A DNA stretch of 64,000 nt from Mactromeris polynyma (lineage: Eukaryota > Mollusca > Bivalvia > Venerida > Mactridae), in assembly GCA_032209605.1 (NCBI GenBank), contig JASFXZ010000029.1:1291001-1355000 (forward strand), in the 5' to 3' direction. The notes under the pieces were generated by a model, which was given only the letters and a program-made list of their open reading frames with translations, ran no database searches and was not told where the DNA came from. Both the position numbers and the translations under genes were made by a program. Shown one piece after another: positions 1-11,514 of this stretch. Position 1 is the first letter of the stretch. The number at the start of each line of letters is the position of its first letter.

Positions 1-84
1 TCGGGAGATGGCTGTCAAATCTGGGAGTCTTCCGAGGAAATCGGGAGAGCTCACATGTATACATGCCAAAATATGATAAATCAC

Positions 85-3000
85 CTTTGGTGTTTCCTTC
101 TTAGCGGGTGTTTTTTTGTTAGTCTTCTTTCCAGTAGATTTTGCAGGAGTTTTCTTTGCTCTCCCACGCCCTTTAGCAGGAGTTTTTTCAACTATTTCCT
201 CCTCTTCAATTTCCTCTGATGAAGAGTCTTCCAATTCTTCCTCCTCTGATGAAGAGCTACTACTCTCAGATGAGTCACTAAAATGACAGTTTCAACATGT
301 ACAAACTGAGTGAACAAAATAATCTTCAAGTTAATCTATCAAATTTCTCCGAAGGATTCTGAATGACCAGAATAAATTTTCACTGGCATTTTCAGATGTT
401 TTATTTTTAGTAATACTGCAGGGTTAATAATTTAAAAGTAAAGTAAACATTATGGAAATTGCTAACAAGGCATAAATTTCCATGTATTTGATCCACTGAC
501 AAAACCTTGTGATATTCATAAAACATGTTGATGGTGAACTAATTTTGTCGTTCGTAACACTTTTCAAAACTACCATGCAGTGATGAGTTAAGTACATTCG
601 AGTTCTTCCCCTTATCACAAATACAAAGGTGTAAGTTTATTGGGGGTCTGAAAAGGTGCTTAATTGAGAAAAATCCTAGTAAAATTCAGTAGTTCTTTTG
701 CCATGTTAGGCTAAAAAAAATAATATCTGTGTTTAGGGTTTTCAAAAACAATTAAAAATCAAAAAAAAATTCCCCAGGGTCGTAAAAAACTCTAGGGTCG
801 GGGTTTTTCCACAGGTTTTTTAGGCCTTATCGCAAGATTGGATATACTTTTTATGTTACATAAGATAGTCATGTTTGGCACAGTAAATTTTCTTTCATGC
901 AGTCAAAATCTTGATAATAAGGGAAGCAACTTCAATCCAATTATAATTGACTTTTTTTTCCATAGTTTAAAAACTTTGTTTTCTTCAAACTGAGATGTAG
1001 TAAAAAGAAATTTTACGCAAGTTAATGTAATAATTCACAATATAAACAAATGGTAAGAATCATCTAACAGAAACATCTATATGTATAAAGAGGAGAGATG
1101 TGCAAGTACAGAAATATTAGTAGTATATCATAAACTGTTTTATTTCAAGTTGTTGCTTAAGCAATGTATGTTAAAAAGTTTACCCCTGTGGTAATTAGGA
1201 ATCACATAGCTTTGACATATAAGTTGTTTGATTTAAAATATTTATGTCAGATAAACTGCATGTCAAATCTTAGATTTTAAAAAACTAGTAGCTATGTAAT
1301 TCTTGTTTTTAACATACATTGCTTAAGCAACAACTTCAAATAAAACAGAGCACAACATTTTATTAAAGATATCTTCATGTATGATATGCCATGCCTAAAA
1401 TGGCATTAGATAGAATTTGACAGTTTTTCGATGCCGAAATTATGATACCTGATTGAAAATAAATGTATCAATATGACACTTGAAGTGCCAATTCATCACA
1501 GAGTTACAATCTTCACAGTAATTTTTTTGAAGGACTTGCCCATTCGGGCAGACAGCTGGCAATTTGCGCTAGCCCAAATTCACCTTCACTTGCCCAAATA
1601 AAATTAACAGCACCGTCAAAATAACGAAAAACATCATGTTTTGATGGTAGTTTTGATTTGTTAATCGGAAAAGAAGACTGGTAATGACAGTTGATGAAAA
1701 AGTGCTGTTACACAAACAAAATTGACAAAAAATGCAAACCAGTCAAAAGTATTGCATACTACGTCATCAATTTTTGTGACAGCTTGGATAAAAACGAGTC
1801 AGATTAGACCAAGAACATGACTTGCCCGTTCAGGCAGACGAAATGGAATTTTTACTTGTCCGATTGTAATTTTCCTTGTCCCGGGCTTCGGGCAAGTGGG
1901 TTATCGTGAAGACTGGTGTTATACATTGAAATGATCAAATCCTAACAAACACTTTTCGAGATACTGATACACTAGTGGGATTTATTAGGTTTATCGCCGG
2001 AAAGAATGAGCATTTTGTAAAACAACAACTGAACATATATTGGAAATCGAGGGCTTAGTGGAAGACTATCGTAACTCCTATGTATTTATATAGGAGTTAC
2101 GATAGTCTTCCACTAAACCCTCGAAATGTGACAATCAAGTACAGATGACAGTGTAAATTCATACAAAGAAATAAGTCATTTACGAAAAGTTCGCAAATTA
2201 CTGATTCCAGACCTTTCGCACACGGAAATGTTTGCGAGTCGACGAAATTACTATCATCATAATCTACACGTTGTAACAATCACTATTATATAATTGTTTG
2301 TATGACAGGGAATGCTTTGGATATGACTCAATGGGGTACCGGACTCCCAAGTATCGACTACATGGTGCGTAGATAAAATATACTTCCGTGAATGTTGAAA
2401 TTTACGCTGTGGAAAATGTTTGCGAAATTCGCAATTTTATCCACCTTGCAAACTTTACCACTTATAGTATACAGTATATTATCAGTGAATTATTGTAATC
2501 TTTATTGATATGAACAAATTTGACAAACAGTTACTTTCTACCAACTGACCAATTCCGTAAGCCAAATAAAACATCCATACCTCTCCTCTACCACAATTTT
2601 CTTGTTTCTTAATCGTCCACTACGTCTAGTGTTTGTATCTTCGGATTTCTGATTTTTTGCTGCCTGTACCAACTGCTTTTTCTTTTCATTCTTTTTCAAA
2701 GCAGAAAGTTTTTTCTTTTCTTCCTTTCTTTGTCTCTTTTCCCCTTGTTTCTTCTTCTTTGCTTCAACTCTTTTCTCCCTGTCTACGGCTCTACAAAAAA
2801 CAGAATGAACATATTGATTCAGCATCTTTCGAGTCGACTCAAACTTGTTGGAATGCTTGAAGCACAAGAACATGTATGAAAATTTTACAAAATTTGAACC
2901 TAAGACTAAACAAACATAAGAAATGCATCACACCCGACAATTTGTTTTTCTTATGTTATTTTACAAGTGCACAAGGTGTGACCTAGAAACCCTTATTGGG

Positions 3001-6000
3001 TACTTGATATTACATGCAGTAAATCAAACCTTTTCTCGTCCTTCGTCAGTGATTTCTTTGGTTCGGGATCCTCCATATACAACCGGCTACCATAAAAGTA
3101 CCAGTAGAGGGCGCCATCTTTATCTTTACCTAACGGTTCCACTCTCATACTGTCTCCATCAAAACCCTGTCAAACAATAATTACATTTTTGTTACAAATA
3201 TGGCTAAACAAAGGATTTAAATATCAAGCAACTTAAGCATGAGCCTAGCGTATAGTTATTCAACACCATGAGAAAGCTAAATAATTCACCGTAACAAAGA
3301 TTGTTTATATGTAACATCAATAGGGCTATCCTTAAAAAATTGTGTTTGCAATTACACGACCAACTCATGAAAAATGCCGTTTTAGGATCATCAATAAGAT
3401 TTTTCCCTTTTTTTAGCCATTTCAGGACTAAACTAAAAAAACACCCTACCTACCTACCCACTGTTAAAATTCTGGGTCACGTAACCGCAAACAATTTTTT
3501 TAGGATGGCCTAGTATAGAAAATGCTGCTATAAACTCATTGTGAAATGTTTGCTTTTGCAAGAAAAAAATAAAATGATAAACTAATTCAACCGACTCTTC
3601 ATAACATTTAATTAATATACATCAAACATGAATCCATCATTGATCAAGTTAAGCCTTATTTGGATTGCAGTAGTTTTCTAGGTAGTACGACTTCTACCTG
3701 TGGACAAAATCTGAGAATGTTGAAAAAGGGTCTATTAAAAAACAAAACATTTCTCGCTATTCTATGTCATGCCGTTGGTAGCCTTTTTAGCACTATAAAC
3801 CTAAATTATGCCAATTTTCTATTTTCATAGACAATCACTTTCAGATCAACCATAATACATCTTATAATTTGCCTTAGAAACAATACAACACAGAAAAAAA
3901 CTTACTAAATATCTACAACCAAACTTAGGCCGACATTAAAAATATGTTTGTTTCCCCTCCCGCGACCCTAGCCGACCAGGGTAGGGTAGGTAGGTAGGGA
4001 AGATATTTGTTTTCATATTTTTTTATAAGCTTAAAATGTGTTCTGTAAAGATTTAACATCTTAATAGATTAATCTACATTAGGGTAAGTAAAAATCTGAT
4101 ACTCGTACCTAAAATCAATTTATCCCCGCTTCATAGATTTATTGAAGATGTGGCTACTCAAATTTTTGCTAACCTCAATAAAATATTTACGGTAGGGGTA
4201 CTTTTCAACGGTAGGTCGTGGGAGGGGAAACAAACAATATTTTATTATTGGCCTTACCTTAATGACATCACTGACGTCCTCAGTATCCAGACGGTATTCA
4301 CACACTGCATAGATAAACTCGACCTTCTCCCGCAATGTCAGCTCTTTGAATTCAGATTTCTCTTTAATTGGATTGTCACTAGAGCCCCATTTGAACTTGA
4401 TTATATCTTTTACGTACAAGTCATAATTTGCCACACTGTAATAACAAAACAAATAATGTGTAACTTGATAACAATAATAGCCCAGGTCAGAATACCATTA
4501 CAAATTAGTGCATCAGGGATTCCATTTGACCCTTGAGTTGACTCCTAGATATTCCAAAAAGCCACATTTTGACCCTCACATTTCAGACTGAAGGCGTAAA
4601 ATAATCTCTTAATTATAGGTAATTGGGTATAAAATGGTAAAATCCAGTAAAAGATTATCAAAAGAAATGACATTCCACACCTAGTGGAACTCCTGTTGAA
4701 TGTTTCTCGTTTTAAGGCTAAGTCGAACAGACAAAAGCATCAATAAAACAATTCATTTTTATACTTACAATAAATCGAGGGTTCAGTGCAAGACTATCCT
4801 TACTCCTATACAAAATATATAGGAGTTAGGATAGTCTTGTGCTGAACCCTCGAAATATGGTATCAAGAACACTTAAAATAATGTATTTCATACGTCTTTC
4901 TTAATATTGACTGTCCTTAAAATGTTTACACTGGGGACATAATGGTCCAGACTTTAAAATTCCTAAAGAAAACCTGTAGACAATAAACACAATTCTTCAA
5001 GGCTTATTGAAGTAGAATTATGTTTCTTCAATCTAAATCCTCATAAAAATGGCAAACACATACATAAATTCATAATACATGACATACACTAATGTTGAAA
5101 ACTTATGAACACGAATTACAAGTTGATTTCTTAGAAATTAATTTATAGAGGAAATTAAAGGAGATTTATGTATCTGATAAATTTCAAAATTTGAGTGTAA
5201 TGTGCAATGAGACATATAACAGCAATATAAACATGAGTTTCTTGTTCTTTGTTTTATTAATTTGGTTTAATGCAATTTTTCAACATTTTTTCTGTAACAT
5301 TGTGCAGTCTATTGGCATAATCAGTTTTCCTGGAATTAGTAATGAACAAGTACTGGGGTACCAACTTCCCCTTCCTCAAGCAGCAAACAACTTCTCCACA
5401 TGAATCAGTGAGATGAGAGAGACAAATGAGCGTCGCCAAATGTCAATGAACAACATGACATGCCCCCCGCCCAAGCCAAAAAAAAAATTACATTTCCGGT
5501 CTACCTTAAAAAAAAAGAGGGTGGGTAGGTAGGTAGGAAAGTTTTTGTTTTTTTTGGTTACTGAAGTTGTTGCCGTCATTAAAGCCCCTAAAATTTGACT
5601 GTCTTCTATATATTTTTTAAAAAACGGGTAGGAGGAAAATTATCCCCAATAAAAGTTTAGGGTGGGAGAGTAAACAAGAGGGTAGGTAGGGAGAAGGTAG
5701 GTAGGGAGACCGGAAACGGAACTATTTTTTTTTATGGCCCTAGGCAAAGAACAACGACCTACTGGACCACAACCCAGCTCTCTACCAACTGAACTAATCG
5801 GGTAGGCTACACAGTTTTTACGTTATTCTAACAGCACAAGACTCCATACATAACACTTACGTGATATCTTTCCTTGCATAACAACCATTCAGTAAACGAA
5901 ATATTAAATCCAGTAAGTAGGCACTTCCTTCCTCTTTCTCGGTCTCCTCAAGAGCATCCTCCAAATCCTGCAATCATTCACAAAGTTTGACATGTTAAAT

Positions 6001-8651
6001 AAAGGGACCAAAGCTTGAAATGTATCAGTTTCTCAGCAAGATCTGAACAGAATGATGACTAAAGTTCTATAATTCAACAGTACCACATGTTTATGTCAAT
6101 GCACCATCAAGGCCCAATCTCATTGAAATCAGCCCCTAACTTCAGCTCCATTATTTTCCGCTGTTAGGATCTGACTACACTCCGTAAGAGGTCATGTTCA
6201 TATAACCTCTCTAAAAATAGATATGCGTAACCAGACGCTCGTTTGTGGTCCAATGAAATTTTTCCTTACAAAACCGTGTTTGTCGTCATTATCGTTTATT
6301 CAGAGTTTCTGTTTTCGGACTTCTTAGAAGTACAAGTCTATTCACATGTTATATCAAAAAATATTTTAATTGAACACCAAAAACACCATCTACAATTATA
6401 CACATATATTGCACTATCTCCATCTGGTGATTTCATTGTAAATATTTAAATTCTCCCAACTTTTGATACCATTCACGGATAAATAAACATCGCTGTCCGC
6501 TAAACAAACGTAAATGTTCAGCTAACTATTTGTTTTGTTTTTACATTGCATACTTATAACTGATTGTTTGATTACCCATACATGTTATCTGCCTGTCATA
6601 ACATTGTGTGTTGTTACACATGTAACCATGACCAAAATAAAGTATTTTGTATTGTATATTGTATTGTTTATACTGTTATTTAACGTCCTTCCTGTCACTT
6701 CCGGTTATAAATATTTCCAAAACGAAACACCACACAAACACTGATTAACCAAAGAATGTTGTTGTGTAGGAGTTGCGGTGGTGTCCATGGGCGCAGCCAT
6801 ATTGAAATTGACGAAAATACGTAATCGGAACGTCTTGGTGATCTACGCTCAAATAGAATTTACGGAGCTCGTCGAATATTCATAACTCTATACCACAGCA
6901 TTTTGCAGACGAGGATTTAATTGGCTACTCAAAGGTCACTTGAACGTGACCTGTATTGGGCAGTCATCAGATCCAGTTAGCGTATAGTATAGGAGCGTGC
7001 GACTGGAGCTGATTTTAAAGAGATTGCATCAAGGCCCTTCCTCCAGTTTATGGGAAAATAAAAAAATACTTTTTCTATAGTTCCCACAGGTCACACTATC
7101 TGACCCATTCCCAAAGCCAAATGTGTTTTTCCCCAATCAGACAAAAATATCACAATCTGCTTAAATCTAGTCAATTATCTTTTCTAAAACCTTTATACAG
7201 GATAAACAGAACATTAATGGCAGAAATTATTAAATGAAAACACTTCATAATCTGTTTATTGTCTACAATCAATAAGATTTACCAACAGGACAGAAAATAT
7301 AATTATGTGATTCAATTGTTGCACCTGTTATCAAACTATGGGGCTGAAATCTGGAGATACCACGAGGCAACAGACACTGAAACTATTCACAAATTTCGAA
7401 GGTACAAGTTGACCAACAGGCGTTATCTGCCGTCTATTAAGTAATGATAAACGTTGCTGTGAAAGTTTGATATGTTTACACCGATCATAATTGAGCCACA
7501 CAATACAGAAAAAGCTTACTTTTAACCAGATTCACTGTAGTCATAATTGTTTTTGTGACTTGAATATGATTTGTTTTACCGAAGGTACGAGTTGACCAAC
7601 TGGTATAAGCTGCTGCATGATAAGTACTGACGAAATAACCAGTATAGATATACTTTTCAAAATTGTTCAAAGAATACAGGAAAACTTAATTTTAAAAAGA
7701 ATAACGCTTTAATACTAATGGTTTAAAATATGTAGGTAGGAGTTAACTAAGGTACGTGTTGACTACAGTACGTGTTGACCAAAGTCTGCAAGAGTTGAAC
7801 AAGGTACGAGTTAACTAAGGTAAGAGTTGACTAGAAACCGTCTATATAACCCAATGATGTATTTAACATTTTTAACCGGTGCTCTGATTTTACAACTTCC
7901 AGTTATTGGTTTAACATTTGATTTCAGTGAACCAGTCGGGAATGACCGAAAAAATACCCAGTTACAAAAATTCACTTTGTTTATCTTCAAAATCGGGGAT
8001 CGCGGCTTTGGTGTGGGATAACATGAGTGATGCAACTTTGCCCTAAAATGGATGTATTAATGAACCATGATGCCATGCAGACGGGTCCAGTTTGAACAAC
8101 AATATAAGAAGAGAATGTCCAGGGTGACATGAGGCTAGGTTAGGTAAAAATTACCATGTATATATACAAGTATGCACACATAAAATCATTGAAGACTTAT
8201 TGAAGGTGGACCAATATACATGTCAAAGGGTAGATAACCATGCCATAACTCTGGAAATTACCTCCCTTTTATAACAAATTAATGAAACTGAAAATAGAAA
8301 ATTGGCCCTCAACAATAACAATGTCATTGAAAGAATCATGACAGAAAATGAAACATTCACTAGTTTGTGATGAAATATGATATGTTTCATGAAAAATAAC
8401 AGTCAAATGGTATGAAATTAACAGTTACCTCTATGTCAAAATCTGTCAAATCAAATGCAGTTCTAAACAAGGAGCAGAAGTGGGCAATGCTGGGAACTTC
8501 CCACCATGAACGAATTTCTGAAAGCAAATAACAGGTATTTTAAATACACGATCATGGAGAAACGTGGAGAAGAGCGGACGATGCACAAAACAAACGAACT
8601 ATGCGAGGAAATCGCGAAAATTCAGCGGTTTTCTTTGCACTCACCGTCCAT
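85..8651 (-). CDS. CECR2: CECR2 orthologue, 5' half (7 coding exons, continues off left edge)
   Basis: CECR2 is an acetyl-lysine-reading partner of ISWI (SNF2L/SNF2H) chromatin remodellers in the nucleus. Coding exons, in transcript order: 8645-8651, 8429-8517, 5861-5967, 4258-4435, 3030-3166, 2581-2790, 85-277. All join with GT/AG sites and matching phase, giving 307 codons. The protein starts [20 protein letters not shown], the CECR2 N-terminal signature. A conserved block follows around residues 68-127 ([27 protein letters not shown]), then a WHIM-type motif, [19 protein letters not shown], near residues 130-150. Residues 173-242 are a Lys/Glu-rich coil. Residues 243-307 are a Ser/Glu acidic tract followed by a basic AT-hook-like stretch with GRGR. 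The bromodomain should lie beyond the left edge. The start is the only in-frame ATG, because a TAG lies upstream in frame. Identification is by remembered similarity to vertebrate CECR2 and is strong. Confidence 0.93.
1135..1347. mobile_element. MITE with ~42-bp terminal inverted repeats (CECR2 intron)
   Basis: The arm around 1137-1178 (CAAGTTGTTGCTTAAGCAAT core) is repeated in reverse at about 1306-1347 (ATTGCTTAAGCAACAACTT). The spacer is about 130 bp with no coding potential. It lies in the intron between the last two CECR2 exons in the window. Confidence 0.6.
1507..1914. mobile_element. Inverted-repeat element with TTGCCCATTCGGGCAGAC-like arms
   Basis: The left end (CAATCTTCAC, then CTTGCCCATTCGGGCAGAC) pairs loosely with the right end (CGGGCTTCGGGCAAG ... 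GTGAAGACTGG). The 'TTGCCC ... GGGCAAG' words recur inside. It is a degenerate MITE in a CECR2 intron. Confidence 0.4.
2047..2124. repeat. 78-bp near-perfect palindrome, copy 1 (CECR2 intron)
   Basis: Arms of about 35 bp run from TCGAGGGCTTAGTGGAAG to its reverse complement, around an 8-bp loop (2082-2089) and with one mismatch. The RNA would form a long hairpin. A second family member is at 4775-4853. Confidence 0.75.
3322..3513. mobile_element. MITE with CTATCCTTAAAAAATTGTGTTTGC termini region
   Basis: The left end (about 3322-3360) and right end (about 3476-3511, GCAAACAATTTTTTTAGGATGG) are inverted copies. The middle carries a CCTACCTACCTACCC run. Related GGTAGGTAGG-containing segments lie at 3928-4025 and 5462-5742. 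Confidence 0.45.
3928..4025. repeat. GGTAGGTAGGTAGGG-rich repeat segment
   Basis: A short GC-rich run with tandem GGTA(G) units flanked by T-rich sequence. It resembles the cores of the elements at 3322-3513 and 5462-5742. It lies in the CECR2 intron between exons 3030-3166 and 4258-4435. Confidence 0.35.
4494..4695 (-). repeat. 'GGGGTTCCACTAGGTGC' family element, inverted copy
   Basis: It reads on the minus strand from GGAGTTCCACTAGGTG to the outer GGGTCAAATGGAATCCCTGATG. It contains the family's GGGTCATTTTGA-like and TGACCCT words. Other copies are at 13440-13632, 19360-19512, 24200-24400 and 33205-33395. Confidence 0.5.
4775..4853. repeat. 79-bp near-perfect palindrome, copy 2 (CECR2 intron)
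   Basis: Same family as 2047-2124: TCGAGGGTTCAGTGCAAG with its reverse complement, about three arm mismatches and a short AT loop. It lies in the CECR2 intron between exons 4258-4435 and 5861-5967. Confidence 0.75.
5462..5742. mobile_element. MITE with TTACATTTCCGGTCTACC inverted ends
   Basis: The left end (A-run, then TTACATTTCCGGTCTACC) and right end (GGTAGGGAGACCGGAAACGG, then a T-run) are inverted copies. The interior holds GGTAGGTAGG runs. A degenerate tRNA-like stretch follows at about 5745-5805. Confidence 0.45.
7390..7840. repeat. Dispersed 'GGTACGAGTTGACC' words
   Basis: GGTACAAGTTGACC (near 7400), GGTACGAGTTGACC (near 7585) and several variants at 7740-7835 recur without strict periodicity. 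They are the monomer of the 42-bp tandem repeat at 10143-10350. All sit in the first CECR2 intron pair upstream of exon 5861-5967. Confidence 0.4.
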
Positions 8652-8898
8652 CTTCCATGCGTATAACTACCGACGTGCGCATGCGCAATGATATCGGTTT
8701 GACTTCCGCTCAGGTGTTCAATTGACTTTCTGAAATTCTGTTTTTGAATCTGTATTTGCATTACATTCGCATTAGAAAATCGACCCAATTACTGTTATAT
8801 ATGCGACAATAAAGGAAAACAGGACATTGGCGTGAACTACAAATCTCGACCCAATTTTGAAGGGAAGTCTGTGAATAGTGCATTTCGGGATATCCAAC
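8652..8898. promoter_or_regulatory. Shared bidirectional promoter of CECR2 and QSER1/PRR12
   Basis: This 247-bp segment separates the CECR2 start codon (minus strand) from the first ATG of the putative QSER1/PRR12 leader exon (plus strand). It contains a perfect NRF1 palindrome and no obvious TATA box. Divergent NRF1-driven, TATA-less promoters are common for housekeeping and chromatin genes. Start sites are not mapped. Confidence 0.6.
8676..8687. promoter_or_regulatory. NRF1 binding site
   Basis: TGCGCATGCGCA is an exact palindromic match to the NRF1 consensus (YGCGCAYGCGCR). It lies 25 bp upstream of the CECR2 start codon and about 210 bp upstream of the opposing gene's first ATG. In this AT-rich window the match is unlikely to be trivial, and the position fits a promoter role. 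Confidence 0.65.
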
Positions 8899-8930
8899 AT
8901 GGCTGACTTAGGAAAGGAGTTCATTCCCAG
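8899..8930 (+). other. Putative leader exon of the QSER1/PRR12 gene with a short uORF
   Basis: An ATG at 8899 begins MADLGKEFIP and meets a possible donor (CCCAG/GTTGTT) at 8930/8931. Spliced to the acceptor at 12416, this frame ends after 13 codons. The main ORF instead starts at ATG 12434. The exon is therefore read as 5' UTR carrying an upstream ORF. The donor is weak, and the true leader could differ. Confidence 0.35.
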
Positions 8931-9825
8931 GTTGTTAAGTTGTACGTTTCTAAATTGATTCTGGATATAGTGGAAATAACTGGTTGCCTTAACCGAGAGG
9001 TGATAAATACAATTTACCTGTGCACTTATTTAGGTTTGATATGCTCTGTCAGCGTTTGTTTGACAGAATACTCAAAATGTAAACAAAAATTCTGCCATGA
9101 TACCTTTCGACTGTTCTAAAAATAAACAACCCAAACACAATAATAACACTGATTTTCTTCTCAGCTAGATACGTATTATATTCTTGAAGTTCCATGTTCA
9201 TTCTGAGGGTGGAAGTCGGTGCATGGCTGTTTGTTACTTTGTAGTTCTGTTTTACATTCATATCGGTTGTGTATCCAGATAGATGTAGATGTGTTCATTG
9301 ATATTTGGCGAGTAGTGTTCGCGCTGTCGCTCGCCATTTGAGCCATGGGAGACAAAATCAAAATTGGCTCTAGAAAATTTAATACGTTCAACTTATCGTA
9401 AAGTATTACTTTCCAAATTTAGAAATTTGTTAACAAGTTTTACCGTTGGCGAATTTGTCATCCTACATTTTCAATGAAATACATGGTTATAACTTATATA
9501 ATTATAATATAAGCGACCAAGACCTGCATCAATTTCTGTGTATATCGGGGTCTCATATAAAGTTCAAATATCCTATCTAGTCATGGTCGTGTATATTATG
9601 TCGTGTTGAACAGACTGAAATTATACACCAGGTTGTGAAACTGAAAAACAATTGGAGGCAGAGCTTGTCGCTCGTCAACTAAACCACTTTCATCCAATCT
9701 TTGTATTATTGTTATTCGTAAGGCAGAAATATTTAGTTCATGAATTTCCTATAATTATATACTTCGTATTTACTTAAACATGCCCCTGGAAACACCTGCA
9801 ACAGCCTTGTTTTGTTATCTTCATA

Positions 9826-10510
9826 GTTTCATTAAGCCCCATGAACGGATACTAGTAAGTTCGGTAAATAGCAAGTTCGGTAAATTGATTTTAACGTTCA
9901 TTTCGTTTGGAGGTTTCGGTAAATTGATTTTAACGTTAGTTTCTTTCGGAGGTTTTGGTAAAAATATTTTTTGTTAACATTGAATGTTTCGGTAAATTAA
10001 TATAATAGTGTTTCAATTAAAAGTTAATGCTAGAAATAAAACAAAACAAACAACCAAACATGTATTTGTATAATTAAAGCTGAACACAGATAGGATTATC
10101 AGTTGTCATTTGAACTGCAATCAGCGTGTTAATTATAATTAACTACGGGTACGAGTTGACTTGGATAGGTACGAGTTGACCAAAGAAAGGGTACGAGTTG
10201 ACTTGGATAGGTACGAGTTGACCAAAGAAAGGGTACGAGTTGACTTGGATAGGTACGAGTTGACTTGGATAGGTACGAGTTGACCAAAGAAAGGGTACAA
10301 ATTGACTTGGACAGGTACGAGTTGACCAAAGAAAGGGTACGAGTTGACTTGTGTAGGTAATTGACTTAATTACATTGTTTGGTCACACTTTCCTATTATT
10401 AAGACTATGTCATTGTTCAATGTTAACAAAAAATCTTTTTACCGAAACCTCCGAAAGAAACGAACGTTAAAATCAATTTACCGAAACCTCCGTAAATCCC
10501 ATGAATGGCT
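9826..10510. mobile_element. Inverted-repeat element carrying a 42-bp minisatellite
   Basis: Arms at about 9855-9975 (GGTTTCGGTAAATTGATTTT, ACGTTAGTTTCTTTCGGAGG) and about 10428-10510 (CCGAAACCTCCGAAAGAAAC, CGTTAAAATCAATTTACCG) are inverted copies. Between them lies the tandem array at 10143-10350. The element lies in intron 1 of the QSER1/PRR12 gene. No transposase was seen. Confidence 0.5.
10143..10350. repeat. 42-bp tandem repeat, about 4.6 copies
   Basis: The unit alternates GGGTACGAGTTGACTTGGAT and AGGTACGAGTTGACCAAAGA, so it is itself a dimer of a 21-bp GAGTTGAC monomer. Open frames across it are repeat artefacts. Confidence 0.8.
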
Positions 10511-10990
10511 GTGGGACAACTCGTCCCCTAACTTGACCAACACTGACTGGACCCCTAAGTCAACTCGACCCCTAATTTACCTAAGTCAACTCGACCCCTC
10601 TTGTCTATCCTGGTGTAATGGCAAATATTTTGTTACAAGTTATGTATGTAAATACTTTCTTGCAAAATGAAAGATGTGCCATGTGCAATTTTTATTTTTG
10701 TATTGTTATATGTATAATTGATTTTTGCAAGCGGTTGTTTATTTGCCAGTTATGAGTTTACTTTTTCAATATACAAGTTACAACTACATGAATTGTATAT
10801 CATACGTCGCACAGTATGTGTCAAAGATAAGCTAGAATCACATTGTCACGGCTAATTAAGCAGGGGAGAAAAAATAGGGATCAAGTTGACTTGCTGAAAA
10901 ATTGGAAAATAGGGGTTGAGTTTGTTAGGGGTCAAGTTGGTCAGGTTTAATAGTAGGGGTCGAGTTGGTTTGGGGTAGAGTTGTCCAGAT
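10505..10990. repeat. Inverted pair of 'AACTCGACCCCTAA' clusters
   Basis: At 10515-10612 the words ACAACTCGTCCCCTAAC, CTTGACC and GTCAACTCGACCCCTAA recur. At 10865-10990 their reverse complements (GGGGTCAAGTTGG, GGGGTCGAGTTGG) recur. The TTGAC/GTCAA vocabulary matches the neighbouring minisatellite, suggesting one composite element of about 9826-10990. Confidence 0.45.
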
Positions 10991-11514
10991 ACCCTGTAAA
11001 TTTCCGTTAAAACTGTTTGCGAAAGATTTAGTCAAACATATTGGATATATACACAGTTTTAAAGTAACATCCAAACGTTTCTTTACTCATGAATATTTTG
11101 AATTTCAACACTTTTTATGCAGATATTCAAATAAGACAAGTATGACCATGAAGTAAAATTATTCATCCCACTTCTGTGATAGATAGTTAAGAATTAACAA
11201 TTTGCACTTCTCAGCAGCAGCATCAATCATTTGTATGTGTAAATGATCTGACACAAAGAATAAGATAATTTGTTTCAGTACAAGTTTATAAATACTTCTA
11301 TAGAATATTATTGCTGTGGCATAAAGCATTTTCAATTTAGTGCATGTGACACAAATATGAAAATACATTAACTGCAATGGGAATTGAAGTGTGAAGGAAC
11401 TTTTGAAGGGCAGTGTATGTAACTAAAACAGTACATCTGTAGTGCAGACAAGCCTATTTTACCTCAATCTGATGAGGAAATTTCTTATTTGTAAATGTGG
11501 CCTTATCTGTCCTA

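Noticed and set aside
2633..2860. Plus-strand ORF over a CECR2 exon
   Set aside because: It is the antisense of the Lys/Glu-rich CECR2 exon 2581-2790, which has proper splice sites and phase on the minus strand.
10129..10329. 66-codon ORF with repeated STRTYPSQL
   Set aside because: It is translation of the 42-bp tandem repeat.
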